From positions 88,376 to 152,375 of the forward strand of contig CAMBFZ010000003.1 of assembly GCA_945866125.1 (NCBI GenBank): a DNA stretch of 64,000 nt, given 5' to 3'. Of the stretch, positions 35,424 to 44,724 are shown one piece after another. The DNA is from Bordetella parapertussis (lineage in GTDB: Bacteria; Pseudomonadota; Gammaproteobacteria; Burkholderiales; Burkholderiaceae_D). Numbering within the stretch: position 1 is the first letter of the stretch; each line of letters opens with the position of its first letter. The notes beneath the pieces were generated by a model. That model was not told where the DNA came from and made no database searches. It saw nothing but the letters and a program-made list of their open reading frames with translations. The position numbers and the translations under genes are program-made.

Positions 35424-35943
35424 CATCATCAAAGACAAAGCCATCGTAGCCGACGACTGGCATCTGCTCAAACTCGACGCGTCTGACACGCCCGAGACCG
35501 TCCGCGTGGCAGCAGGCAAGCAGATTGTGCCGCTGAAGGTCTGGTTGGCGCAAAAATCAACACTGCAAACCCGCACCGATATCGGTGTCTGGATTGCCAG
35601 CGACGAACGACCTGAAGAATTGAAAGACGATGTCGCGTCGCTGCCCTTGATTGCTGTGGATTTTCCGGTGTTTTCAGATGGTCGCGGTTATTCGATTGCG
35701 TACAACTTGCGCGCGCGCTTGAAATTTACCGGCGAGCTGCGCGCGGTGGGCGATGTGCTGCGCGACCAGTTATTTTATTTGCAGCGGGTGGGCTTCAATG
35801 CCTTTGCCACCCGCGCGGACCGCAGCATGGAAGAGGCACTCAAAGGACTGAGCGATTTTTCCGACGTCTATCAGACGTCATGGGATCAGAAGTCGCCCCT
35901 GTTTCGCCGCGCCGACCGCCCGGCTGCGCAAGAGGCATCATGA
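35416..35943 (+). CDS. DUF934 protein of the cys operon
   Basis: 175 aa from ATG 35416, overlapping cysI and preceded by CAGGAGAAGACGCGT. It contains VDFPVFSDGRGYSIAYNLR, FTGELRAVGDVLRDQLFYLQ and VGFNAFATRADRSMEEA, the DUF934 core. This family is always found in proteobacterial sulfate-assimilation operons and is thought to support sulfite reductase, possibly as an electron-transfer or assembly partner; the mechanism is unknown. Overlaps cysH by 4 bp. Confidence 0.9.
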   Translation: MHNIIKDKAIVADDWHLLKLDASDTPETVRVAAGKQIVPLKVWLAQKSTLQTRTDIGVWIASDERPEELKDDVASLPLIAVDFPVFSDGRGYSIAYNLRARLKFTGELRAVGDVLRDQLFYLQRVGFNAFATRADRSMEEALKGLSDFSDVYQTSWDQKSPLFRRADRPAAQEAS

Positions 35944-36656
35944 GCACCGCCCACCTTGATGCGCTGGTTGCAGCAAGCCAGGCTACGTTGGCCCGCATAG
36001 TGGCCGACTTTTCACCGGCGGTGTTTGCGTCGAGTCTGGCAGCAGAAGACATGGTCCTCACGGACCTGATCCTGCGCGCCAAACTGCCCATTGCGATCTT
36101 TACCCTTGAGACCGGTCGTCTGCACGCCGAGACGCTGGGTATGCTGGCGCGTATCAAAGCCAGCTACGATTATGAGGTGGTGCCGTTTCGACCTGAGCCT
36201 GCTGCGGTGGAACAGTATGTAGCCGGGCACGGACTCAATGCTTTTTATGACAGCGTCGAGCTGCGCAAGGAATGCTGCCGGATTCGCAAGGTTGAGCCTC
36301 TAAACCGCGCATTGGCAGGTAACAAAGCCTGGATTACTGGCCAGCGGCGCGCACAGTCGGCCACGCGCACCGAGTTGGCGGTGCAGGAAGACGACGCCGC
36401 GCATGGTATGACCAAATTTAATCCGCTGGCAGACTGGTCCGAAGAAACCGTATGGGATTACATTCACAGCCATCAGGTGCCCTATAATCCGCTTCATGAC
36501 AAGGGCTTTCCGTCCATCGGCTGCGAGCCCTGCACCCGCGCCATTGAGCCCGGCGAAGATGTCCGCGCCGGACGCTGGTGGTGGGAAAATCCCGATTCCA
36601 AAGAGTGCGGCTTGCATGTCGTTGACGGCAAACTAATCCGCATTCAATCCGCATAA
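35940..36656 (+). CDS. cysH: Assimilatory adenylylsulfate (APS) reductase
   Basis: 238 aa from ATG 35940 (4-bp overlap with the DUF934 gene). Conserved FASSLAAEDMVLTDLI, FTLETGRLHAET, ELRKECCRIRKVEPL and GCEPCTRAI. The CC...CxxC pair marks the 4Fe-4S form that reduces APS rather than PAPS, and the catalytic Cys sits in the C-terminal SKECGLH. Produces sulfite in the cytoplasm with thioredoxin. No cysC (APS kinase) is nearby, consistent with APS as substrate. Confidence 0.93.
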   Translation: MSTAHLDALVAASQATLARIVADFSPAVFASSLAAEDMVLTDLILRAKLPIAIFTLETGRLHAETLGMLARIKASYDYEVVPFRPEPAAVEQYVAGHGLNAFYDSVELRKECCRIRKVEPLNRALAGNKAWITGQRRAQSATRTELAVQEDDAAHGMTKFNPLADWSEETVWDYIHSHQVPYNPLHDKGFPSIGCEPCTRAIEPGEDVRAGRWWWENPDSKECGLHVVDGKLIRIQSA

Positions 36657-36668
36657 AGTTAAACCATC

Positions 36669-37604
36669 ATGAACACAGCAGTCGAAAAATTATTTCTGGA
36701 TGCGGCCAGTAACCGCCATCTGGACTGGCTCGAATCCGAAGCCATTCATATCATGCGCGAAGTCGCCGCCGAATGCAGCAACCCGGCCTTGCTGTTCTCG
36801 GGCGGCAAAGACTCAGTGGTCTTGCTGCGCATTGCCGAGAAGGCTTTCCGCCCCGGCAAATTTCCTTTCCCGCTGGTGCACATCGACACCGGCCACAATT
36901 TTGCCGAGGTCATCCAATTTCGGGATGCGCGTGTGGCCGAACTCGGCGAGCGTTTGATTGTGGGTTCGGTTGAAGATTCGATCAAACGTGGCACGGTCCG
37001 TTTGCGTAACCCTCAAACCGATTCGCGCAATGCCGCGCAGGCGGTCACGCTGCTAGAAACCATCGCCGAGCACAAGTTTGATGCCTGTATTGGCGGTGCG
37101 CGTCGCGATGAAGAAAAAGCGCGTGCAAAAGAACGTATTTTTTCTTTCCGCGATGAGTTTGGCCAATGGAACCCGAAAGCGCAGCGTCCGGAGCTATGGG
37201 ATTTGTATAACACCCGCGTGCATCCCGGTGAAAACATGCGCGTCTTCCCGATCTCAAACTGGACCGAGCTCGACGTCTGGCAATACATCGCCCGTGAAAA
37301 ACTCGAACTACCACCGATTTATTTTGCCCATGAACGTGAGGTCATTCCGCGTAATGGCCTGCTGGTGCCGCTGACACCGCTGACCCCACCGCGGGAAGGC
37401 GAAACGGTCGAAACGCACATGGTGCGTTTTCGCACCGTCGGCGACATCTCGTGCACCTGCCCGGTTGCCTCCGATGCGACCACCGTTGAGGCCATTATTG
37501 CCGAAACAGCCGTGACGCAAATTACCGAGCGTGGCGCCACCCGGATGGATGACCAGACCTCGGAAGCCTCAATGGAAAAGCGCAAGAAAGAAGGATATTT
37601 CTGA
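36669..37604 (+). CDS. cysD: Sulfate adenylyltransferase subunit 2
   Basis: 311 aa. ATP-pyrophosphatase PP-loop LLFSGGKDSVVLLRIAEKA, PLVHIDTGHNF, and the C-terminal ERGATRMDDQTSEASMEKRK. Forms APS from sulfate and ATP together with the GTPase CysN. Stop and cysN start overlap by 1 base. Confidence 0.95.
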   Translation: MNTAVEKLFLDAASNRHLDWLESEAIHIMREVAAECSNPALLFSGGKDSVVLLRIAEKAFRPGKFPFPLVHIDTGHNFAEVIQFRDARVAELGERLIVGSVEDSIKRGTVRLRNPQTDSRNAAQAVTLLETIAEHKFDACIGGARRDEEKARAKERIFSFRDEFGQWNPKAQRPELWDLYNTRVHPGENMRVFPISNWTELDVWQYIAREKLELPPIYFAHEREVIPRNGLLVPLTPLTPPREGETVETHMVRFRTVGDISCTCPVASDATTVEAIIAETAVTQITERGATRMDDQTSEASMEKRKKEGYF

Positions 37605-38920
37605 TGAACGCCGCAGACCTCGTCAATACGACACCCGCCAATGAACGCGGGCTGTTACGCTTCATTACCGCGGGCTCGGTGGATGACGGCAAGAGCACCC
37701 TGATTGGCCGTCTGCTGTTTGACAGCAAAGGTATTTTTGCCGATCAGCTTGATGCTATTTCACGGGCACGCCACAAACGTACCGTCGGCGACACCGTCGA
37801 CCTGTCACTGCTGACTGATGGCCTCGAAGCGGAACGTGAACAAGGCATCACGATTGATGTGGCCTACCGTTATTTCGCCACACCAAAGCGCAAGTTCATC
37901 ATTGCCGATACTCCCGGTCACGAGCAATACACTCGCAACATGGTCACCGGTGCCTCCACCGCGGACGCGGTAATCATTTTGGTCGATGTCTCCAAGGTTA
38001 AGCTCGGGGATGATGGCAGCGTGGAGCTGCTGATTCAAACCAAACGTCATTCGACGATTGCGCATTTGCTACAGATTGAGCATGTGATCGTGGCTGTTAA
38101 CAAGATGGATCTGGTTGACTATGACCAGACCGTGTATGACCGCATTGTCGGCGCGTATCAGGCATTTGCCGCGCAACTGGGGCTCAAGGACATTCACGCT
38201 ATTCCACTGTCAGCACTGGCTGGCGACAACGTCGTGACCGCAGGCGATAAGATGCCGTGGTATCAGGGCCCGACACTCATTACGCTGCTCGAATCGCTAT
38301 CGGTTTATGACGATGCGCATCGTTCGTCGCTACGTTTTCCGGTCCAGCTGGTGGCACGTCACAACGGCCATGAAGCAAATGATTTCCGTGGTTATATGGG
38401 TCGCATTGAGGCTGGCAAAGTAAGCGTCGGTGACAAGCTCATAGTGCAACCCGGCGGCCAGAGCGCTACGGTGAAAGACATTGTCACGCTCGATGGTCCT
38501 TTGCAATCTGCCTCGGCAGGGCAGTCGGTGACCTTGCTGCTGGAGGAGTATCTCGACATTTCGCGCGGGGACATGCTGGCCTCGGCCAGTGCGCCGGCGC
38601 AGCTGCTCAAAACGGTGGTCGCTGATGTCTGCTGGCTGTCTGAGGAGCCGCTTGATCTGCGACGCAAATACTGGCTCAAGCACACAACCCGTCAGGTGGC
38701 CGCCCGAGTAACCAGCGTCGAATCGCTGCTCGATATTAATACCCAAGAGCGCCAGGCCGGCGGCGAATTAAAATTAAACGGCATTGCCCGCATTAGCCTC
38801 AACGTGCAACAACCCTTGGCGGCAGATGCCTACGACGTCATCCGTACTACGGGTGCGTTTATCCTGATCGACGAGGTGTCGCATCAGACGGTGGCAGCTG
38901 GCATGATCCGGATCGACTGA
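37604..38920 (+). CDS. cysN: Sulfate adenylyltransferase subunit 1 (GTPase)
   Basis: 438 aa, EF-Tu-like. G1 GSVDDGKSTLIGRL, G2 region REQGITIDVAYRYF, G3 DTPGHEQYTRNMVTGAS, G4 VNKMDLVDY. GTP hydrolysis drives CysD. No C-terminal CysC fusion. Translationally coupled to cysD. Confidence 0.95.
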   Translation: MNAADLVNTTPANERGLLRFITAGSVDDGKSTLIGRLLFDSKGIFADQLDAISRARHKRTVGDTVDLSLLTDGLEAEREQGITIDVAYRYFATPKRKFIIADTPGHEQYTRNMVTGASTADAVIILVDVSKVKLGDDGSVELLIQTKRHSTIAHLLQIEHVIVAVNKMDLVDYDQTVYDRIVGAYQAFAAQLGLKDIHAIPLSALAGDNVVTAGDKMPWYQGPTLITLLESLSVYDDAHRSSLRFPVQLVARHNGHEANDFRGYMGRIEAGKVSVGDKLIVQPGGQSATVKDIVTLDGPLQSASAGQSVTLLLEEYLDISRGDMLASASAPAQLLKTVVADVCWLSEEPLDLRRKYWLKHTTRQVAARVTSVESLLDINTQERQAGGELKLNGIARISLNVQQPLAADAYDVIRTTGAFILIDEVSHQTVAAGMIRID

Positions 38921-38934
38921 CCCCGCGATTTTTC

Positions 38935-39669
38935 ATGCCCGATTCCCTCCCCACACCACACCGGGCCCAGCCGGGCAAGGTCTGGCTGGTGGGCGCAGGT
39001 CCCGGTGCGGCGGACCTGATCAGCGTGCGTGGCGCCGCGTTGCTGGCGCAAGCCGACGTGGTGCTCTACGATGCGCTAGTGACCCCGGCCATGCTGCTGC
39101 ACTGCCCACAGGCGACTTTGGTCTCCGTAGGCAAACGCAGCGGCCAGCGCTCCACCGCCCAAACCCGCATTAACCAGCAACTAGTCGACGCGGCCTTCCA
39201 CTATGCACGCGTGGTGCGCCTGAAAGGCGGCGATCCGATGCTGTTTGGGCGCGCCGACGAAGAACTCTCTGCGCTAGAGGCTGCTGGTATCGAGTACGAC
39301 ATCGTCCCCGGCATCAGCACCGCCTTTGCCGCCGCTGCTGCGGTGAGGCAGCCTCTAACCAAGCGTGGGGTCGCACGAAGCGTGGCTTTTTTTACGTCAA
39401 CCACGGCACCCGACGAGCCAGATCAAGCTGCCTTGCCCGGCTGCGATACGCTAATTCAATACATGGGAGGCCGCGAAGCGATGGCAACAGCAAGCCGCTT
39501 ACTGGCGCACGGCAGAGCCCCTGATACACCGGTCGTCGCCATTGAGAATGTCAGCCGCGCAGATCAGCGCATCATGCGCTTGACGTTGGCAGAGATGGAA
39601 CGCGGGCTGCCTGATTGCAGCGGGCCGGTATTGGTGATGATTGGGGAAGCGCTACGCGCACGTGGCTAG
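38935..39669 (+). CDS. cobA: Uroporphyrinogen-III C-methyltransferase (siroheme branch)
   Basis: 244 aa. VWLVGAGPGAADLISVRGAA, VRLKGGDPMLFGRADEE and GISTAFAAAAAV are the SUMT signatures. Makes precorrin-2 for the siroheme of CysI. The dehydrogenase/chelatase half of CysG is not fused; the CbiX-like gene next door, converging, could supply the chelatase. Confidence 0.93.
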   Translation: MPDSLPTPHRAQPGKVWLVGAGPGAADLISVRGAALLAQADVVLYDALVTPAMLLHCPQATLVSVGKRSGQRSTAQTRINQQLVDAAFHYARVVRLKGGDPMLFGRADEELSALEAAGIEYDIVPGISTAFAAAAAVRQPLTKRGVARSVAFFTSTTAPDEPDQAALPGCDTLIQYMGGREAMATASRLLAHGRAPDTPVVAIENVSRADQRIMRLTLAEMERGLPDCSGPVLVMIGEALRARG

Positions 39670-39695
39670 GGTTGGGCGGAACTTTACCCGACTTG

Positions 39696-40073
39696 TCAGG
39701 TCGGTACGGACTGCACGCAATAGGCGGCAATTGCATCAAGCACAGCCGGGCTCTCGCCTACCGCATCACTGACCTTCAAGGTCAACGACGGATACGCGGT
39801 GCGCAATGCGTCGACGAGTTCGGGCAGATCGCGCAAGACATGACCGCCCTGCCCTAAAAATACCGGCACCACGGACAGATGCGTACAGCCGGATGTGACA
39901 AGTTCGGCGACCACTGCGGGCAAACGCGGCTCCATTAATTCAAGAAAAGCCAGGCGCACAGACGTATCAGGCAACTGCGCCTGCGCACGCTGTTGCAGGC
40001 CTTCGAAAGGCCGCGCCCAACGGGGATCGCGCGCACCATGGGCAAATAAAATCAGGGCTTTTTTTGTTGGCAT
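39696..40073 (-). CDS. CbiX/SirB-type sirohydrochlorin chelatase (short form)
   Basis: 125 aa from the ATG ending at 40073; the upstream extension of the frame overlaps lptG and is not family-like. ALILFAHGARDPRWARPFEG carries the metal-binding His, and VVPVFLGQGGHVLRDLPEL the second. This is the small, single-domain form (CbiXS). It probably inserts Fe into sirohydrochlorin for siroheme, complementing the adjacent cobA. Confidence 0.88.
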   Translation of the reverse strand: MPTKKALILFAHGARDPRWARPFEGLQQRAQAQLPDTSVRLAFLELMEPRLPAVVAELVTSGCTHLSVVPVFLGQGGHVLRDLPELVDALRTAYPSLTLKVSDAVGESPAVLDAIAAYCVQSVPT

Positions 40074-40086
40074 GCTGTTGTCCGTA

Positions 40087-41226
40087 TTAATGTCGCTCGA
40101 CCCACCACAAGGCCGTGATGGCTGCCAGCAAAAACAACACGCTGGGCATCGCGGCCGTGGCAAACGGCGGCCAGGTATTGAGTAAGCCGATATGCGAAAA
40201 GAGGCTATTGATCAGCTGGAATGACACGCCGATCATGATGCCAATAAAAATCTTGAGCGACAACCCACCACTACGCGCGTGCAAATAAGCAAACGGCAAG
40301 GCCAGTGCCATCATCACAAACACGGCCAGCGGATAAAATAATTTGGTCCACAGGGCGATTTCATAGCGGTCGGTGCGCTGATTGTTTTCAGCAAGATGAC
40401 GGCTGAAGGCGGCCAGATCAAAGGCTGACATGCGGTCTGGATTGGTCACCAACACCGCCATGATGTCGGGGGTGATTTCAGACTGCATCACACTTTTGTC
40501 GAAGCGACGGTTGACGACGGCGACCTGCTGTGTCGTGGATGCGCTCGGGTTGACATCGGTGTTAAACCGCATTTCCTGTACCTGGCTGAGCTGCCACTGC
40601 CCATCTGCCAAAAACCGTGCTTCTTCGGCGTGAATCAAGGCAAGCATGCGCATCTGGCGATCGAATTCATACACCCGCACAAGCTTGAGCCGACCGTCGA
40701 CTTCTATTTTTCCGGCATTTAAAAACCGCGAACCGACGACGCTTTTGCCATCCGCACCGCGCAGCACATCTTTGGCCCACAACCCCGAACGGAATTCCGC
40801 AGAGAGTGCCGAGCCCATCATGCGGCGCTTAAAATTTTCAGCAAAATCACTGGCTTTGGGCGCGATGAATTCACCCAAGACAAAGGTGATGGTGGCAAAG
40901 ACCACCGCCACCCGCAAGAGCAAACCGATTGCGTTGGCCATCGACAGCGAGGACGCGCGCAAAACGGTGAATTCGGAGCGGGCAGCGAATTGCGCCATGA
41001 CATAGATGGTACCAATGAGTGCCGCAATGGGCATCAGCTCATACGCATACGCCGGCAGGCCGAGCGTGACATATAAAAATGCGTGCTCAATGCGATAAGG
41101 CCCCTGCCCGACCCAGCGCACTTCACCCATCATGTCGAAGAAGGCAAACAGCGCCAAAAAGGCCACCAGCACGAACAACACGGCCTGGTAAATCTCGGTA
41201 GCGAAATAACGGCGCAGGACTCTCAT
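40087..41226 (-). CDS. lptG: LPS export ABC transporter permease LptG
   Basis: 379 aa, YjgP/YjgQ family: three N-terminal helices, a beta-jellyroll periplasmic domain (~residues 100-270) and three C-terminal helices. RYFATEIYQAVLFVLVAFLA and the GEVRWVGQGPYRIEHAFLYV segment are typical of LptG. Works with LptF and LptB2 to pull LPS from the inner membrane. Start overlaps the lptF stop by 4 bp. Confidence 0.92.
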   Translation of the reverse strand: MRVLRRYFATEIYQAVLFVLVAFLALFAFFDMMGEVRWVGQGPYRIEHAFLYVTLGLPAYAYELMPIAALIGTIYVMAQFAARSEFTVLRASSLSMANAIGLLLRVAVVFATITFVLGEFIAPKASDFAENFKRRMMGSALSAEFRSGLWAKDVLRGADGKSVVGSRFLNAGKIEVDGRLKLVRVYEFDRQMRMLALIHAEEARFLADGQWQLSQVQEMRFNTDVNPSASTTQQVAVVNRRFDKSVMQSEITPDIMAVLVTNPDRMSAFDLAAFSRHLAENNQRTDRYEIALWTKLFYPLAVFVMMALALPFAYLHARSGGLSLKIFIGIMIGVSFQLINSLFSHIGLLNTWPPFATAAMPSVLFLLAAITALWWVERH

Positions 41227-42356
41227 GCGTGCAGTGCCTTTCTGCGCGCCAGCAAGCGTCGCGTCAATACGATGAGTGCCACCGGATGCCAGGGGCTGTT
41301 GGTATTGTTACGCCACGCGAAGAGCAGCAGAATCATGATGAGCGCACCAAGATGCAGCGGCCACCATGCCATCGCCCAGCTCAGTTTTGCCTGCAACACC
41401 ATCGCCTGCATGATACCGATGGCATTGCTGTAAGAAACCGCCAGCAGCAATGCAATCATCAGGTTGAGCGCACGGCCGCGACGCGGATTGACAAAGCCCA
41501 GTGGAATGGCCAGCAGCATGAGCAGCAAACTCATCAAGGGCAATGCCACACGCCACAGTAACTCGGACAGATTGGCTGGCGTAGGCTCAAGCCACAGGGC
41601 GATGGTGGGCAGTGAACGGGTTGATTTATCGATACTGAGCTGTTGCTGGCTGCTCGCTACCAACACGCCATAACGCTGAAAATCCATCATCTGCAAATCC
41701 GGACTGCCGGGACTGCCATCGTAGCGACGGCCATTGTCGAGAATCAGAAATTTGTCCCCATTTTCATCAAAAATAATCTGGCCCTCGCGCGCGACCACGA
41801 CGCTGCTTTGACTCGCGTCGGACTGACTAACAAAAATATTTTGTACCCGCGTGGTATTGGCCGACAAGCCTTCGACAAAAAATATGCGGTCGCCTGATGC
41901 CGACTCTTGGAATTTGCCGGCGGAGACACGCGAGATGTCTTCACGGTTACGAAAACGTTCTTTGAATTCAGCGCTCTTGCCATTTGCCCAGGGCGTTAAC
42001 ATCAGCGAGAGCACAGCGGTCAGCGCAACAATGGGCAGACCGACTGTAAGCACTGGTCTGATCCACTGCATGAGCGACAAGCCCGACGCAAACCAGACGA
42101 CCATTTCGGAATCCTGATAGCTGCGCGCCACCACCAGCAAGACAGAAATAAACGTCGTGAGCGTGAGGATCACGGGCAAATAATTGAGTGCCGAAAATCC
42201 GATTAGGGCGACGACATCGCCTGAGGAAACCTTGCCGGCTGCGGCATCACCCAGGATGCGAATAAGCAGCACCGTGATGATGATGGAGAACAGCGTGGTG
42301 AACACCGCGCCTGCGGTGCTCAGCAGTTCGCGGCGTATGGCGCGCTGAAAAATCAT
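41223..42356 (-). CDS. lptF: LPS export ABC transporter permease LptF
   Basis: 377 aa, the LptF partner: IFQRAIRRELLSTAGAVFTT, LRILGDAAAGKVSSGDVVAL, and EFKERFRNREDISRVSAGKF in the periplasmic domain. It is divergent from pepA with 36 bp between the starts, the gene order found across Burkholderiales and gammaproteobacteria (pepA-lptFG). Confidence 0.92.
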   Translation of the reverse strand: MIFQRAIRRELLSTAGAVFTTLFSIIITVLLIRILGDAAAGKVSSGDVVALIGFSALNYLPVILTLTTFISVLLVVARSYQDSEMVVWFASGLSLMQWIRPVLTVGLPIVALTAVLSLMLTPWANGKSAEFKERFRNREDISRVSAGKFQESASGDRIFFVEGLSANTTRVQNIFVSQSDASQSSVVVAREGQIIFDENGDKFLILDNGRRYDGSPGSPDLQMMDFQRYGVLVASSQQQLSIDKSTRSLPTIALWLEPTPANLSELLWRVALPLMSLLLMLLAIPLGFVNPRRGRALNLMIALLLAVSYSNAIGIMQAMVLQAKLSWAMAWWPLHLGALIMILLLFAWRNNTNSPWHPVALIVLTRRLLARRKALHA

Positions 42357-42392
42357 TCGGGGACTATAATTGCGTAGATTAAAGGAGTGATC

Positions 42393-43901
42393 ATGGACTT
42401 TAGCATAAAATCTTTCGATACAAAAAACGCAATCGGTCAGTTTAAATCGGCGTGCATCGCAGTGGGTATTTTCGAAAATGGAAAACTATCAGCCGCTGCA
42501 AAATCGCTCGATACCAAGGGTGCCGTCAGCGGCGCCATCAAGAGCGGTGACATTTCTGGCAAGGCAGGCAGCACACTGTTGTTGCATGCGCCTGCGGGCA
42601 CAGCAGCAGAGCGCATTGTACTCATTGGGATGGGTGCCGAAGACAAAGTCTCTGACCGCAATTTTATCTCTGCCGTACAGGCGGCAGGCCGTGTGTTTGC
42701 CACGCTGGGCGCCAATGACGCGCTGCTTGCCTTGCCGCTCGATGCGGCCACCGGACGTGACAGTGACTGGGCGATCCGCACCGCGGCCATCACGCTGCGC
42801 GAAAATCTGTTTCGCTCGGATGAACTGAAAAGCCAAAAAGACAATAACAAAGGCGGCGTCAAAAAACTCGCCTTTGCCGTTGATGCGTCCCACGCTGCAG
42901 CCGCTAAGGCTGCGTTGGCGCAGGGTGTGGCGCTGGCTAACGGGATGGATCTGGCAAAAAATTTGGGCAATCTGCCACCTAATATTTGCACCCCAACCTA
43001 TCTGGCGACGACAGCAAAAAAACTCGCCAAAGAATTCAAGCTCGGCGTTGAAGTCCTTGACCGTAAGCAGCTTGAAGCCTTGAAGATGGGCAGCTTTCTG
43101 TCGGTGACGAACGGCAGTATCGAGCCGCCAAAATTCATCGTCCTCAAACACATGGGCGGCAAAGCCAAGGCCGCGCCAGTGGTCTTGGTCGGCAAGGGCA
43201 TCACCTTTGATACGGGCGGTATTTCACTGAAGCCCGGCTCCGGCATGGACGAGATGAAATACGACATGTGTGGTGCGGCGTCGGTGCTGGGCACATTCCG
43301 CGCGATCGCCGAGATGCACTTGAAGCTCAATGTTATTGCCGTCATTCCGACTTGTGAAAACATGCCATCGGGTAGTGCAACGCGGCCCGGCGACATTGTC
43401 ACATCGATGTCGGGTCAGACGATTGAGATCTTGAACACCGACGCGGAAGGTCGCCTGATTTTATGTGATGCGCTGACTTATGTTGAACGTTTCAAACCAG
43501 CCGCAGTGGTGGACATTGCAACCCTGACTGGCGCGTGCGTAACCGCACTCGGGCATCACAACTCGGGGCTCTTTACCCGTCACGACGGCGCGCATGATGC
43601 ACTCGCCACCGAATTGCTGGCAGCGGGCAAGGCCTCGAACGACACCGCATGGCGCATGCCGATCGAAGAAAGTTATCAGGAGCAGTTGAAGTCCAATTTT
43701 GCCGACATCGCCAACATTGGCGGCCCGCCGGGCGGCAGCATCACCGCGGCATGCTTCCTTGAACGCTTTACGCGCAAATACACCTGGGCGCATCTGGATA
43801 TCGCCGGTACGGCATGGAAAAGCGGTGCAGCCAAAGGGGCAACGGGCCGCCCGGTGCCTTTGCTGACTTCCTTTTTGATGGCGCGGGCCAAGTCGGCATA
43901 A
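42393..43901 (+). CDS. pepA: Leucyl aminopeptidase PepA (M17)
   Basis: 502 aa from the ATG at 42393, with AAAGGAG five bases before it (a GTG two codons upstream overlaps that SD). The C-terminal catalytic domain shows LVGKGITFDTGGISLKPG, MKYDMCGAASVLG and NTDAEGRLILCDALTY, the two-metal M17 site. Removes N-terminal residues; in some bacteria PepA also binds DNA for Xer recombination. Its promoter overlaps that of lptF. Confidence 0.95.
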   Translation: MDFSIKSFDTKNAIGQFKSACIAVGIFENGKLSAAAKSLDTKGAVSGAIKSGDISGKAGSTLLLHAPAGTAAERIVLIGMGAEDKVSDRNFISAVQAAGRVFATLGANDALLALPLDAATGRDSDWAIRTAAITLRENLFRSDELKSQKDNNKGGVKKLAFAVDASHAAAAKAALAQGVALANGMDLAKNLGNLPPNICTPTYLATTAKKLAKEFKLGVEVLDRKQLEALKMGSFLSVTNGSIEPPKFIVLKHMGGKAKAAPVVLVGKGITFDTGGISLKPGSGMDEMKYDMCGAASVLGTFRAIAEMHLKLNVIAVIPTCENMPSGSATRPGDIVTSMSGQTIEILNTDAEGRLILCDALTYVERFKPAAVVDIATLTGACVTALGHHNSGLFTRHDGAHDALATELLAAGKASNDTAWRMPIEESYQEQLKSNFADIANIGGPPGGSITAACFLERFTRKYTWAHLDIAGTAWKSGAAKGATGRPVPLLTSFLMARAKSA

Positions 43902-43934
43902 CAACATGGTGATACGCGTTCGCGAAAGTGGTCA

Positions 43935-44699
43935 ATGAAACTCGCCACGTGGAACGTCAATTCGCTCAAAGTGCGTCTGCCGCAAGTTTTGCAATGGCTG
44001 CAAAATAGCCCGGTAGACGTGCTGTGCTTGCAAGAGACCAAGCTCACTGACGACAAATTTCCGGCGACCGAGATTGAGGCGGCTGGCTATCACGTTGTTT
44101 TCAGTGGTCAAAAAACCTACAACGGCGTCGCCATTTTGTCGCGATATCCGATCACGGATGTCGTTAAAAATAATCCCTTATTTGACGACGAGCAGCAGCG
44201 CATCATCAGTGCCACCATTGAAGGCATGCGCGTCATCTGTGCGTATGTGCCCAATGGCCAGGAAGTCGGATCGGACAAATACGCGTACAAACTGCGTTGG
44301 CTTGAAGCCTTGGTACAGTGGTTGGAATCCGAATTAAAGCAGCATGCAAGTTTGGCGCTGCTAGGCGACTACAACATTGCACCGGCCGACGCTGATGTGT
44401 GCGATCCCGTTGTGTGGCAGGGGCAGGTCTTGGTGTCTGACGCTGAGCGGGCGATGTTTCAACGGCTTTGTGGACTCAATCTGGTCGATGCCTTCCGCCT
44501 GTTTCCCCAAGCAGAAAAACTCTATAGCTGGTGGGATTACCGGCAGATGGCGTTTAGGCGCAACAAAGGTCTGCGCATTGACCATATTCTGCTTTCGCCA
44601 CCCCTAGCGCATCGTTGCACCGGCTGCGAGATTGACAAACTTCCCCGCAAATGGGAGCAACCATCGGACCATACACCGGTGATTGCGACACTCAGCTAA
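43935..44699 (+). CDS. xth: Exodeoxyribonuclease III
   Basis: 254 aa, EEP family. KLATWNVNSLKVRLPQVL, LCLQETKLTDDKFP, ALLGDYNIAPADADV and LRIDHILLSPPL carry the metal and catalytic residues. AP endonuclease/3'-exonuclease of base excision repair. Follows pepA by 33 bp. Confidence 0.93.
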   Translation: MKLATWNVNSLKVRLPQVLQWLQNSPVDVLCLQETKLTDDKFPATEIEAAGYHVVFSGQKTYNGVAILSRYPITDVVKNNPLFDDEQQRIISATIEGMRVICAYVPNGQEVGSDKYAYKLRWLEALVQWLESELKQHASLALLGDYNIAPADADVCDPVVWQGQVLVSDAERAMFQRLCGLNLVDAFRLFPQAEKLYSWWDYRQMAFRRNKGLRIDHILLSPPLAHRCTGCEIDKLPRKWEQPSDHTPVIATLS

Positions 44700-44724
44700 A
44701 CCACGTCAAGCCCCCTGCTATTCT

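Noticed and set aside
40074..40163. Longer start for the CbiX-like gene
   Set aside because: The extra 30 residues overlap lptG in another frame and lack similarity to the family; MPTKKALILFAHG is a usual start.
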